This document shows positions 10,166 through 19,174 of a DNA stretch of 64,000 bases, piece by piece. The translations under genes were made by a program, and so were the position numbers. Location: positions 2,852,001 to 2,916,000 of the forward strand of contig JHVA01000001.1 in NCBI GenBank assembly GCA_000688615.1, given 5' to 3'. The notes below the pieces were generated by a model, which ran no database searches, was not told the origin of the DNA, and saw only the letters and a program-made list of their open reading frames with translations. Within the stretch, counting starts at the first letter, position 1. The number at the start of each line of letters is the position of its first letter. Origin of the DNA: Acidobacteriaceae bacterium KBS 146 (GTDB lineage Bacteria; Acidobacteriota; Terriglobia; Terriglobales; Acidobacteriaceae).

Positions 10166-11551
10166 TCAGCAGCGCACGATCTTGGAAGAGTCGATCGACC
10201 GCGTGGCATTCCTGGAATCTACAACCAGTTTCGCCTGGCTCACAATTTCACCATAGTTGTAGAGCGAGTGATCGGTGAGGATGAGGACGCAATCGAAGCG
10301 ATCGAGATCTTCCAACGGAGTTGAAAGCATGTGTAGATCGTAGTGGCGCCCACGGCCAACTTCAGGGAAGAAGGGATCGTTGTACTCCACCTGTGCACCG
10401 GCATGACGAAGCTTTTCAATTACGATCAGCGAGGGGGATTCACGCAGATCATCGACATCGCGCTTGTAGGCGACGCCGAGCACGAGCACCCTGGCTCCTT
10501 TAAGGGCGCTGCCGTTCCGTTCGAGAGCTCGCGCCGTGCACTGCACCACATAGGAGGGCATTGCCTCGTTGACTTCGCCTGCAAGCTCGATGAACTTGGC
10601 CTGGATGCCAAACTGCTGCGCCTTCCAGTTGAGATAGAAAGGATCGACCGGAATGCAGTGTCCGCCGACGCCGGGACCGGGATAGAAGGCCTGGAAGCCG
10701 AAGGGCTTGGTGGCCGCAGCTTCGATCACCTCCCAGATATCGATTCCCATCGGGACGCACAGCTGCTTGAGCTCGTTGACCAAAGCGATGTTGACGCAGC
10801 GATAGATATTTTCGAGCAGCTTGGTCATCTCTGCCGCTGCGGGGGTGGACATGGGAACGGTCTTGCAAAACACGCTGCCGTACAGGGCAGAGGCTGCTGC
10901 CGTGGCGCGAACATCGACGCCGCCGATCACCTTGGGAATCTCGCGGCGCGGCGTGATCATGTTGCCGGGATCTTCGCGTTCCGGCGAGAAAGCCACCATC
11001 ACGCCGTCGAGCTCATTGGAAGCCAGACCTGCGGTCTCCCCTCGAAGGACGCGCAGGCCTTTGGCGCTGCCGTGACGGTTGATGGTCGCGACGATGATCT
11101 CTTCCGTGGTACCGGGATAGGTTGTGCTTTCGAGGACCACCAGCTGTCCTGCGCGAAGGTGCGGCGCGATGGACTCAATCGTCGAGACCACGTAGCTCAT
11201 ATCCGGCGTGTGATCTTCGTTGAGCGGAGTCGGTACACAGATCAGCACGGCATCCATGCCGGTAATCGCAGCAAAATCTGTCGTTGCGCAGAAGCCATTC
11301 CGCTGTGCAGCCTGGATATGGTCCGGTTCGATGCGATGGATGTAGGAATTTCCGGCGGCGAGGGTGGATACTTTTGTCGCGTCGACGTCGAAGCCGGTGA
11401 CGCGAAACCGCTCTTCACTGAAGAGGAGCGCCAACGGAAGCCCAACGTAACCCAGGCCGATGATGCCGACACGTGCTGTGCGGCGGTCAATCGCCGCCAA
11501 CCACTCTTCTAATCCCGTTCCCGTCGTTGCCGCAAGATTCGTTGGTGTCAC
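10166..11551 (-). CDS. UDP-N-acetylglucosamine/UDP-glucose 6-dehydrogenase family
   Basis: 461 residues from the GTG at 11551. The open frame extends to 11593, but this GTG overlaps the upstream stop (GTGA) and has AAGGA at 11561-11557, so it is the better start. The N-terminal Rossmann motif VGIIGLGYVGLPLA binds NAD. GVGGHCIPVDPFYL contains the catalytic cysteine, and the sequence around it is of the WbpA/TviB type, which oxidises UDP-GlcNAc or UDP-GalNAc to the uronic acid. It is translationally coupled to the epimerase, so the pair probably makes a UDP-hexosaminuronic acid for a surface polysaccharide. The substrate is inferred from family resemblance. Confidence 0.88.
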   Translation of the reverse strand: MTPTNLAATTGTGLEEWLAAIDRRTARVGIIGLGYVGLPLALLFSEERFRVTGFDVDATKVSTLAAGNSYIHRIEPDHIQAAQRNGFCATTDFAAITGMDAVLICVPTPLNEDHTPDMSYVVSTIESIAPHLRAGQLVVLESTTYPGTTEEIIVATINRHGSAKGLRVLRGETAGLASNELDGVMVAFSPEREDPGNMITPRREIPKVIGGVDVRATAAASALYGSVFCKTVPMSTPAAAEMTKLLENIYRCVNIALVNELKQLCVPMGIDIWEVIEAAATKPFGFQAFYPGPGVGGHCIPVDPFYLNWKAQQFGIQAKFIELAGEVNEAMPSYVVQCTARALERNGSALKGARVLVLGVAYKRDVDDLRESPSLIVIEKLRHAGAQVEYNDPFFPEVGRGRHYDLHMLSTPLEDLDRFDCVLILTDHSLYNYGEIVSQAKLVVDSRNATRSIDSSKIVRC

Positions 11552-12513
11552 TGCGTTCCTTTTTCCTGACCTGCAAATTCCTCGCGGTACCATGCGACGG
11601 TGCGGCGAAGACCTTCTTCAAAACCGACCTCTGGCACGTAACCCAAAACCTCAGAGGCCGCTGTGATATCGGCCAGCGAATCGCGAACGTCCCCTTCGCG
11701 TTCCGGGCCATATATAGGTGGATGCTGGAAGCCAATGAAAGTTGCTAGAAGCGCATAGGTTTCGTTAAGAGTGTGACGCTGGCCGCAAGCGATGTTGAAG
11801 ACCTGGCCCGCCGCTTTTTCTCGCGGAGCCTCGATGGCCAGCAGATTGGCCCGGACCACGTTGTCCACGTGGGTGAAGTCGCGTCCCTGCTCGCCATCCC
11901 CGAAGATGGCCGGCCTGTCGCCGCGCATCATCATGAGGGTGAACCGCGCCATCACTCCGGAATAAGGCGAATCAGGAACCTGCCGCGCGCCGAAGATGTT
12001 GAAGTAGCGCAGGCAGACCGTCTCCAGCCCATAGACGCGCCAGTACGCCTGCATGTAGTACTCGCCAGTGAGCTTCTGGACGGCATAGGGCGAAAGTGGC
12101 TGCGGAGACATGGTCTCCACGCGCGGAAAGCCCGGCTGGTTGCCGTAGGCTGAAGAGGAGGCGGCATAGACCACCCGCTTTACTTTGGCCAGTCTCGCAC
12201 CTTCAAGCACATTGAAGGTTCCGCCAATGTTGATCTCGTGGCTTGGCCTGGGCTCTTTGACGCTGCGCGGTACACTGGGCAGCGCGCCTTCGTGAAAGAT
12301 GTAGTCGATGCCCTGGCAGGCCTGTTGCACGGCCGCCGCATCCGCGAGATCGACCTCCCGCAGCTCAATCCGATCTCGAACGGGATCGAGATTTTTTCTG
12401 AGCCCTGTCTCGAAGTTGTCGAGTACCCTGACCTGGTCTCCGCGGGCTACAAGAGCATGGACCAGGTGCGAGCCGATAAAGCCCGCTCCGCCGGTAATAA
12501 GGTAGTTTGCCAA
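11548..12513 (-). CDS. NAD-dependent UDP-sugar 4-epimerase (extended SDR)
   Basis: 321 residues. It begins MANYLITGGAGFIGSHL, which holds the GGxGFIG NAD-binding motif. Ser-Ser-Ala-Tyr (SSSAYG) and the catalytic YAVQK follow, and RYFNIFGARQ is typical of WbpP/TviC-type UDP-GlcNAc 4-epimerases. Length matches the family (about 310-340). It lies 12 nt downstream of the photolyase gene and overlaps the dehydrogenase by 4 nt, so the three are probably one transcript. The expected product in combination with the dehydrogenase is UDP-GalNAcA or a similar precursor. Confidence 0.86.
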   Translation of the reverse strand: MANYLITGGAGFIGSHLVHALVARGDQVRVLDNFETGLRKNLDPVRDRIELREVDLADAAAVQQACQGIDYIFHEGALPSVPRSVKEPRPSHEINIGGTFNVLEGARLAKVKRVVYAASSSAYGNQPGFPRVETMSPQPLSPYAVQKLTGEYYMQAYWRVYGLETVCLRYFNIFGARQVPDSPYSGVMARFTLMMMRGDRPAIFGDGEQGRDFTHVDNVVRANLLAIEAPREKAAGQVFNIACGQRHTLNETYALLATFIGFQHPPIYGPEREGDVRDSLADITAASEVLGYVPEVGFEEGLRRTVAWYREEFAGQEKGTQ

Positions 12514-12525
12514 GTCTTAAGAATA

Positions 12526-13986
12526 TCAGCCCGGGAACTCCAGGCCGCTCTGTGCGGGCAGAACCTCCATCTGTTGCATGTAGAGCTTGGAGTTGAACTT
12601 TCGACCGGTCGAAGCTCTCGACATATACCGGATCTTTCCAAACACTGGCCGCTCATTCCACGCCCGGTCGAACTTGCCGAGGATCGCCCATGCGACTCCT
12701 GCATATCCATTGGGATCGCGGCCGTCGAGAAAGTACTTATCGTTGAGATCGATGGCGTACCTTAATGCTGTGCGGATATCGGGCGTCCACTCCAGAATCT
12801 TCTTAGCCCAATACATTCGCATCACGTTATGCATCCAGCCATGGTGCAGCATCTGCGTCTGGGCGGCGTTCCACAAAGGGTCGTGCGTCTGCGCAGACTC
12901 AAGCTGAGCTTTTGTGTAGAGAAACTCGCGTTCGTCGCGGGCATGTTCGGCGATCGTCTTCTTTGCCCATGCCTCGGCGCACTCCTCGGAGTCATAGTTC
13001 GGGGTGTAGCGCACGAAGTTGACCGCAAGCTCGCGCCACACGATCAGCTCGTTGAAAAACGCATCTCTCGCCGACCGCAACTTCGGATGCTTCTTCGCAG
13101 CAGCTTCAACCGCGAGCGCGATCGTCAGCGGTCCAATGTGGCCAAAGTGAAGATATGGGGAGAGAGACGAGGTTCCATCGGCCTCGGGGCGGTTTCGCGA
13201 AGTCTCGTAGTCCGCGAGGATATCTTCGACGAAGTGATGCAGCCGCTTGCGTGCGGCATGCGTCCCGCCGGTCCAGGCATCGACCGGCAACACGCTGCGA
13301 TCGAGATCCTTCCATCCCCGGGTAATGTCCCCGTCCAGAGAATCATGCTGAAATCCTCGCGGGCGCTTCCACTCGTACGCTGCTTTCAGATTCTCGTAGG
13401 GGTGCATGTAATCGGGCAGAAGCCGATACAGCCGCGGTCGAAGGGTGTAAGCACCGTACTGCGCACGCTCGATCAACTTCGAGGGAACGACGACGTCGGC
13501 ATCGACAGTCCAGAAGGGGATTTGCAGACGACCGGCCAGCTCCTTTCGCCAGCGCTCCGGCTCGCGCATCGGGTTTTCATCGCCGATCACCATCGCTGCT
13601 CCAACATCGGCGAACAGGCGCTCATGTGATTCGTTCGGAGCCCTGCGCATGACAAAGGCGACTCCGCGGGAGGCCAGATCCTCTTCAATGTCCTTCAGGC
13701 CCTGTTGAAGAAATGCGTAGTGGCGTAAATTGGCGTGAGGGAAGTTGGAGATGGCAGCGAAATACACGACCAGCGGGAGACCGAGGTGATTGGCCGCCTT
13801 TACGGCGACATCGACGGCGTGATTCTCCTGGCCGCGCTGAGCGCGCTGCATCCAGTAGACAACGCACTTACCTTCAGGGTCCGGCTCGCCTGGCCGCCGC
13901 ACCGTTACTCTCGCATCCTGCGCCAGTTCCTGCAGCTCTGAGGAGTGCGCCTCCGGCTCCTGCCTGCCTCTTTTCGATGTTGTCAT
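12526..13986 (-). CDS. Class II deoxyribodipyrimidine photolyase
   Basis: 486 residues. The N-terminal alpha/beta domain (YWMQRAQRGQENHAVD) binds the antenna chromophore and the C-terminal helical domain binds FAD. NELIVWRELAVNFVRY and WMHNVMRMYWAKKILEWT are characteristic of the class II (metazoan-type) CPD photolyases rather than E. coli PhrB. It repairs cyclobutane pyrimidine dimers using blue light. It is the first gene of a run with the UDP-sugar genes. That linkage is probably positional rather than functional. About 45 residues precede the conserved start of the domain, so a slightly later start is possible. Confidence 0.88.
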   Translation of the reverse strand: MTTSKRGRQEPEAHSSELQELAQDARVTVRRPGEPDPEGKCVVYWMQRAQRGQENHAVDVAVKAANHLGLPLVVYFAAISNFPHANLRHYAFLQQGLKDIEEDLASRGVAFVMRRAPNESHERLFADVGAAMVIGDENPMREPERWRKELAGRLQIPFWTVDADVVVPSKLIERAQYGAYTLRPRLYRLLPDYMHPYENLKAAYEWKRPRGFQHDSLDGDITRGWKDLDRSVLPVDAWTGGTHAARKRLHHFVEDILADYETSRNRPEADGTSSLSPYLHFGHIGPLTIALAVEAAAKKHPKLRSARDAFFNELIVWRELAVNFVRYTPNYDSEECAEAWAKKTIAEHARDEREFLYTKAQLESAQTHDPLWNAAQTQMLHHGWMHNVMRMYWAKKILEWTPDIRTALRYAIDLNDKYFLDGRDPNGYAGVAWAILGKFDRAWNERPVFGKIRYMSRASTGRKFNSKLYMQQMEVLPAQSGLEFPG

Positions 13987-14056
13987 TCGGTGGAAACGCT
14001 CCCTTGCAGGCTGGAACCTTACCTACAAAGATGCGAACACAAGAGGCGAGGTTGGG

Positions 14057-15040
14057 CTAGTGATTTCGTAAGCCATACACGCTGATCGTGCAGCTGGGGC
14101 ATCCATTGGTAGAGCTTGTTTGCATTCCCCTTTCTTCTTCGGCAATCTCTAGGGCCTCCATTTGCTTATGGTCGTCATCCAGACACTGGCGATAGATCTC
14201 GAGCGCCTGCAGCAGGTAAGGGTTGCCGGGAGAGAGATGGATGCGAAGGATGCGAATCGCCTCTTTCAGGCTCGCCTCGGCTCCTGTACGGTCGCCGGTC
14301 TGCCATTGAGCCAGGCCCAGCCCCACTCCAATCTGTCCGAGGGCGAACGAGTCAGCTGGTTCCCCCCGGCTTGCGAAGGCCATCGCGCGAAGCGCAGCGC
14401 TCAGACCTTCGGTGCAGTGATGGGTCATGCAGCTGGCGAAGCTGTATCCCAGCAGCGCCGATGCCCTGTCCTTTTGTGTTGCCTGCGGCAAGGCTTCGAG
14501 AGCGCGGTTTGCGATCTCCGCCTGATGGCGTGCCTGCTTGTTTTGTCCCATCATGAGATAAGCGTCGGCGAGATGAGCCTGAGCGCGAGCGATCTCAAGC
14601 GGATCGCCCAGCTTTTGCTGGATATCGAGAGCACGTCTTCTGCAGTTCAAGGAGGCTTCACCGCGGCCGCTCGCCGCGAGCAACGTGCCCAGATTGTTTA
14701 ACGTGATCGCATAATCCTTCTGCAGCTTGGGTTCCCGCTCGAGCAAGCGCAGCGCGTGATTGTATGCCTCCTCGGCCTGGCCGAAGTCTCCCAGATCCTG
14801 CTCATCTGAGGCGATCTCGCTCCACAGACGGCCGACCTGCGCCGGTGTAAGCTTCTGCGTTTCGCTCGCGTCGATAAGCTGACGGTCCCGTGCGATTCGA
14901 GCAGCGACTGCGGTGGGCTTCATCCTCTGCCACGCAGACGTCGAATAAGTTGCGGTTAGAAGAGTTGTGAGAGCAAGAAGTCGTGCCCAGGCCCAGGCAT
15001 GCTTCCATCCGATAAGGCGTGGCCCGCTGGAGTTCACCAT
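14057..15040 (-). CDS. Exported tetratricopeptide-repeat protein
   Basis: 327 residues. An N-terminal hydrophobic segment (about residues 14-36) reads as a signal peptide or anchor. Residues about 70-300 form several TPR units with the helix-pair spacing of 34-40 residues (for example EEAYNHALRLLE, LNNLGTLLAASGR, ARAQAHLADAYLMMGQ). Near the C-terminus there is a CPSC pair (NGCPSC) whose role is unknown. The start ATG has GAGGTG 5 nt upstream. TPR domains mediate protein contacts, and no partner can be named. It lies between photolyase and hpnI with its own upstream gap. Confidence 0.72.
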   Translation of the reverse strand: MVNSSGPRLIGWKHAWAWARLLALTTLLTATYSTSAWQRMKPTAVAARIARDRQLIDASETQKLTPAQVGRLWSEIASDEQDLGDFGQAEEAYNHALRLLEREPKLQKDYAITLNNLGTLLAASGRGEASLNCRRRALDIQQKLGDPLEIARAQAHLADAYLMMGQNKQARHQAEIANRALEALPQATQKDRASALLGYSFASCMTHHCTEGLSAALRAMAFASRGEPADSFALGQIGVGLGLAQWQTGDRTGAEASLKEAIRILRIHLSPGNPYLLQALEIYRQCLDDDHKQMEALEIAEEERGMQTSSTNGCPSCTISVYGLRNH

Positions 15041-15169
15041 GGATCACCTCGTCAGGAAACAGACAAGCGACTATGGTGTCGATCTACGGAAGCGCAGGCG
15101 GGAAGTTCGCGGTTTGTGACGAAGGGCTGAAAAAGCGGGATAGAGAACCGGCCGCCGTCCCCCTTTGTC

Positions 15170-16360
15170 TCAACCTGCGTCGTTGGCTCTGCTTAGGCGG
15201 CCCTTCTGCAGGTGGAACTGTTCTCCACGCCATACGACGGTATCCCCTGCAAAGCTCCATACCCAAAAGCCAAAGGCGCAGAAGTCACGCAGAGGAAGCA
15301 GCCACAGGTCGCGCAGCACCTGACCGTCGCGCAGTACGCCGACACCAACGGAGAGTGCCACGGCGACGCGAGCGAGCAGCGCCAGACTCAACAAGGTGAA
15401 GCTCCAGAGGGCAAAGCCGCTGGCAATGCAGGCGAAGACCGCCCACGGCAGGCAGAAGGTAATGCCCAGACCCACATAGCCGAGCTTCCGCGAATCCCTC
15501 GTCGAACGCGCCCATCGCAGCTGGTGATCGGCGAAGCCACGAAACGTATAGGAGGGAACAGAAGTTTCGACCACCTCATCCGACAACTCCACGCGATAGC
15601 CTGCGTTCGCGATACGAACGCCCATCTCGTAGTCATCTGCCAGATACTCGACCAGGGACTCCAGCCCTCCAGCCTCGGCAAGAACAGCCTTTGTCGTCGC
15701 GAGCGTGGAACCCAACCCGAAGCGAATGCCGCCTTCGAGCTTGCGCGCCGTCAGGACTCCGGCAATGAAGTCAGTCGAGATTCCGAGCGCCTCAAGACGC
15801 GACCACAGACCCGCGCTCTTCGGAGTGTGCCCGACGTACGGTGCTGTTACCAGCCCGACACGGCGACCCGCAGGCTGCGAGTCGTCCTCAAAACAGTTCA
15901 TGATGCGTGAAAGATAACGGGACGAGACGAGGATATCGCTGTCGTTGATGACGACGTGCTCGTAGCACGCCTCTTCCAGCATCTGAACCAGGTTGCTGAC
16001 CTTTCCGCTGGTTCCCAGCCGGCGCATGCACTCGATCAGCCGGATATCGATTGCCGGGAACTCCGCTTTCAGGCGCTCAATCTCCGCGACCGCCGGATCG
16101 TCCAGGCTGGAGACGCCAAAGAGAATCTCGAACCTGCCGGGATATTGCTGCTTGCAGTGGCTGACGAAGCCGGCATACATTCTCTGGTCGATTCCCTTGA
16201 CGGGTTTCAATACCGAGACATCCGGGATGAACTCCCGGGCCGCGCTTCGCCTCAGGCAAGCTCTATGAAAGTCGCGCGCGCTCCACAACACCAGCGCCAT
16301 GTAGACGACACCGGCCAGCGCCAGCAGTGCAGTGAGGCCCTCGATGCAGTTTGCCAGCAT
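15170..16360 (-). CDS. hpnI: Hopanoid-type glycosyltransferase HpnI (GT21/ceramide glucosyltransferase-like)
   Basis: 396 residues. A membrane helix at the N-terminus (about 7-27) is followed by a GT2-like catalytic domain with VSVLKPVKGID, the first aspartate region, NDSDILV (metal-binding DxD-like), LADDYEMG, and the HQLRWARSTR motif that corresponds to the (Q/R)xxRW signature of GT21. Two to four hydrophobic segments near residues 290-360 anchor the C-terminus. The family HpnI transfers GlcNAc to bacteriohopanetetrol, and Acidobacteria make hopanoids. No other hpn gene is nearby, so the hopanoid role rests on family resemblance alone. AGGAG lies very close to the start. Confidence 0.78.
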   Translation of the reverse strand: MLANCIEGLTALLALAGVVYMALVLWSARDFHRACLRRSAAREFIPDVSVLKPVKGIDQRMYAGFVSHCKQQYPGRFEILFGVSSLDDPAVAEIERLKAEFPAIDIRLIECMRRLGTSGKVSNLVQMLEEACYEHVVINDSDILVSSRYLSRIMNCFEDDSQPAGRRVGLVTAPYVGHTPKSAGLWSRLEALGISTDFIAGVLTARKLEGGIRFGLGSTLATTKAVLAEAGGLESLVEYLADDYEMGVRIANAGYRVELSDEVVETSVPSYTFRGFADHQLRWARSTRDSRKLGYVGLGITFCLPWAVFACIASGFALWSFTLLSLALLARVAVALSVGVGVLRDGQVLRDLWLLPLRDFCAFGFWVWSFAGDTVVWRGEQFHLQKGRLSRANDAG

Positions 16361-16427
16361 GCTCCTAGTCTAACGGGTCAGTAAGCCTAGAAAAATGAAT
16401 CCGTCAGCTTTGGCGCCTTAGGACTGG

Positions 16428-17675
16428 CTATTCGTACCGGAGGGCATCGATGGGATTGAGGTTGGCCGCCTTCCACGCCGGATAAATTCCGAAGACCAAG
16501 CCAATGCCGCAGGAAGAGAGAAATGCGGCGGTAACCCACAGCAGAGATACTGAGGAAGACAGGATGTAACTCAATCCGATGGCGAGGCCGCTGCCCAGCA
16601 GGATTCCGATGATTCCGCCTAACGCGCAGAGGGTCACCGCCTCCAGCGTGAACTGCGTCAGGATGATCTTTTTGGTCGCTCCGATGGCCTTTCTCACACC
16701 AATCTCGCGTGTTCTCTCGGTGACCGAGACGAGCATGATGTTCATCACTCCAACGCCGCCCACCATCAGTCCTACGGCGGAGAGGCCGAACATCAGCAGA
16801 AAGAGCGAACCGGTAATCTGCGTCCAGAGCCGTGTGATGGAATCGGAGCCAAAGATGGCAAAGTTATCGTCGGCCTCGTTTCGAACCTTACGGCGGCGGC
16901 GCAGCAGGTCGGTGATGCTGTCGATCACCGCGGGCTTGTTCTTCTGATCATCGAACTTCACACTGATCCAATAGTCGAGCACCTCAGGGTGCAGCTTATG
17001 GAAGGTCGTGATGGGAAAGTAGGCGAAATTGTCCTCCGGGTTCTTGCCTCCGCCAAAGGCCGCCTTCTGCTTTTCGAGCGTGCCGACGACGGTGAACGTT
17101 CCTCCCTCGATCTGGACCTCTTTGCCAATGGGGCTTTCGGTTCCGAAGAGATCCTCCGCGGTGTCGTGCCCGAGAACCACAACGTTGGAGGCTCGTTCCT
17201 GGTCGCCTTCGTTGAAGTAGCGACCTTCATGCACATCCCAGTCGTACACGTCCTTCGAGGAGGTAGTATCGCCCTCGAGCGAGACGCTTTCGACCTTGTG
17301 AGTACCGTACTTCGCCGTAACCGATCCCGCATTGAACTGGAAGTTCTGGTAACGCAACGACGGAGATACAGCGACGACATGAGGAAGCTTGGCCATCGCC
17401 TCCGCATCCTCCATGGTGAGCTGTTTGCGAGTCAGCATCTCCGTCGTCGGGCGTACGCCGATGACCGGGAAGCGGAAGACCCAGATGACGTTGGTCCCCA
17501 TCGCCTCCACCATGCCCGAGACGCGGGAGTTGAGGCCGTTGATGACCGAGGAGATCGCAATCACCGTCACCACGCCGATCACGATGCCGAGAATGGTCAG
17601 CGAAGAACGCATCTTGTTGGCGCGCAGCTGATCGAACGCCATTTTGACCGCTTCTTTCTGATCTCCAACATTCAT
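16428..17675 (-). CDS. MacB/FtsX-type ABC transporter permease (second of a pair)
   Basis: 415 residues with the MacB architecture: a cytoplasmic N-terminus (KEAVKMAFDQLRANKMRSSLTILGIVIGV), a first membrane helix, a large periplasmic domain (about residues 50-280), and three C-terminal helices. The conserved MNIMLVSVTERTREIGVRKAIGA block lies before the second helix and WKAANLNPIDALRYE ends the protein. It follows its paralogue at 41 nt, so they are likely a heterodimer. No ATP-binding protein or membrane-fusion protein is adjacent. Substrate unknown. Confidence 0.88.
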   Translation of the reverse strand: MNVGDQKEAVKMAFDQLRANKMRSSLTILGIVIGVVTVIAISSVINGLNSRVSGMVEAMGTNVIWVFRFPVIGVRPTTEMLTRKQLTMEDAEAMAKLPHVVAVSPSLRYQNFQFNAGSVTAKYGTHKVESVSLEGDTTSSKDVYDWDVHEGRYFNEGDQERASNVVVLGHDTAEDLFGTESPIGKEVQIEGGTFTVVGTLEKQKAAFGGGKNPEDNFAYFPITTFHKLHPEVLDYWISVKFDDQKNKPAVIDSITDLLRRRRKVRNEADDNFAIFGSDSITRLWTQITGSLFLLMFGLSAVGLMVGGVGVMNIMLVSVTERTREIGVRKAIGATKKIILTQFTLEAVTLCALGGIIGILLGSGLAIGLSYILSSSVSLLWVTAAFLSSCGIGLVFGIYPAWKAANLNPIDALRYE

Positions 17676-17716
17676 CTTCGTCTTCCGTCTTCTCTGGTTG
17701 AGCTATCTCTGTTTTT

Positions 17717-18943
17717 CTACATCTCTGACCGTAACGCCACAATCGGGTCCAGGTCGGCCGCCTTGCGAGCCGGATAGACGCCGAAGAAGATTCCTACCCC
17801 TGCCGCCACAAAAAGGCCCGCAAAGATGCTCCAGATGGCGATCGACGAGGGAAAGCCGAGCAGCACGGTAACGATCTGAGCCACTCCCATGCCGCCCATC
17901 ACACCGATAGCGCCCCCTGCCAGCGCCATCGTCGCCGATTCGATCAGGAACTGAACGAGGATGTCGTTGCGTTTGGCTCCGAGGGCCTTGCGCACTCCGA
18001 TCTCGCGGGTACGCTCCGTCACGGAGACCAGCATGATGTTCATGATGACGATTCCGCCGACGACCAGCGAGATTCCAGCGATGGCCACCGCTACAGCCTC
18101 AAAGCCCTGGCTGATGCTCTTCCAGAGGCCGACAAAGGTGTCGCTGGTCTCGAGCGTAAAGCTGTCCGCCATCCCTGGCCGGTCGTGCCGCTGCGAGCGC
18201 ACGAGCTGCCGCGCCTCATCGGTCGCCGCTTCCAGCGCCTGCTCCCCGCCTCCTGCCTTGGCGTAGATCGTCAGCGTCTTCGCGGTTCCGTACGTCTTTT
18301 GAAAGGTCGACAGCGGCACAGCGACCCAGTTGTCCTGGCTCTGGCCCAGCGTCTTGCCCTGCTTTTCGCCCAACCCGATGATGGTGTATGGAACGCCGTC
18401 CACCCGGATCTCTTTCCCGATAGGATCATCGCCCTTCAGCAGGTTTTCCTGGATATCGGACCCCACCAGCGCCACGTGCGACGCATGCTCATCGTCGGTC
18501 GGGGTAAAGCCGCGGCCCTGCACGATGTTCATGTTCTGCATCTCGGGCATCGCATAGGTCTGGCCGCGAATAATAGTGTCCGTCGAGGACGACGTGCCGA
18601 AGACGATCTTTCCCGTCACCGTCTGCTGCGCCCCAATCTGCTCGCAGTGCCTGCAGTTCTCCGCTATGTATTGATAGTCCTCAAGCAGGATGTTCTTCCG
18701 CTTCTGGAACTCGCGGTACTGCTCATAGCTTGTAATGATCTGCGGCTGCTTGCTGATGGTGAAGGTATCTGCGCCGTAGCGGTTGACCTTGCTCGCGACG
18801 TAAACGTTGGCGCCATTGACCAGTGTCACCACCGCAATCACGCTGGCGACGCCGATGACGACGCCGAGCAGGGTGAGGATGGATCGCAACTTGTTTGCCC
18901 AGAGCGACTGCAGGGCAATCTTGACGGCTTCCTTGAATTCCAT
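17717..18943 (-). CDS. MacB/FtsX-type ABC transporter permease (first of a pair)
   Basis: 408 residues, about the same layout as the following gene: a KEAVKIALQSLWANKLRSIL N-terminus, one membrane helix, a periplasmic domain containing ENCRHCEQIG, then MNIMLVSVTERTREIGVRKALGA and three C-terminal helices ending ARKAADLDPIVALRSE. The two proteins share order and motifs but differ widely in the periplasmic domain, as expected for an old tandem duplication. The upstream 230 nt hold no ATPase gene, so the ATPase must come from elsewhere. Such pairs export peptides, lipids or small molecules, and the substrate here is unknown. Confidence 0.88.
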   Translation of the reverse strand: MEFKEAVKIALQSLWANKLRSILTLLGVVIGVASVIAVVTLVNGANVYVASKVNRYGADTFTISKQPQIITSYEQYREFQKRKNILLEDYQYIAENCRHCEQIGAQQTVTGKIVFGTSSSTDTIIRGQTYAMPEMQNMNIVQGRGFTPTDDEHASHVALVGSDIQENLLKGDDPIGKEIRVDGVPYTIIGLGEKQGKTLGQSQDNWVAVPLSTFQKTYGTAKTLTIYAKAGGGEQALEAATDEARQLVRSQRHDRPGMADSFTLETSDTFVGLWKSISQGFEAVAVAIAGISLVVGGIVIMNIMLVSVTERTREIGVRKALGAKRNDILVQFLIESATMALAGGAIGVMGGMGVAQIVTVLLGFPSSIAIWSIFAGLFVAAGVGIFFGVYPARKAADLDPIVALRSEM

Positions 18944-19174
18944 AACTCGAGGTCCGGAACGTACAGTCTACCCCGCTCCTCTGAACAGAACGCAGGGAAT
19001 GTGACGAAGGTTCCCTAACCTGTCGCCAGGAGTGCATTTTCCTGCCCCGCTCTCTCCGACTCAGACAATCGAGCACGAACCGGACAGTATCTCCACTTGC
19101 CTATTGCTAAGGCATTGAGAATCACCAGCCTGTCGCAATCCATCCTCACACAGCCCGATCGCGCATCGTTTCAT

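Noticed and set aside
10343..11512. Plus-strand frame of 389 residues opposite the UDP-sugar dehydrogenase gene
   Set aside because: It is the reverse reading of a gene with a clear family match, and the reverse product has no recognisable domain.
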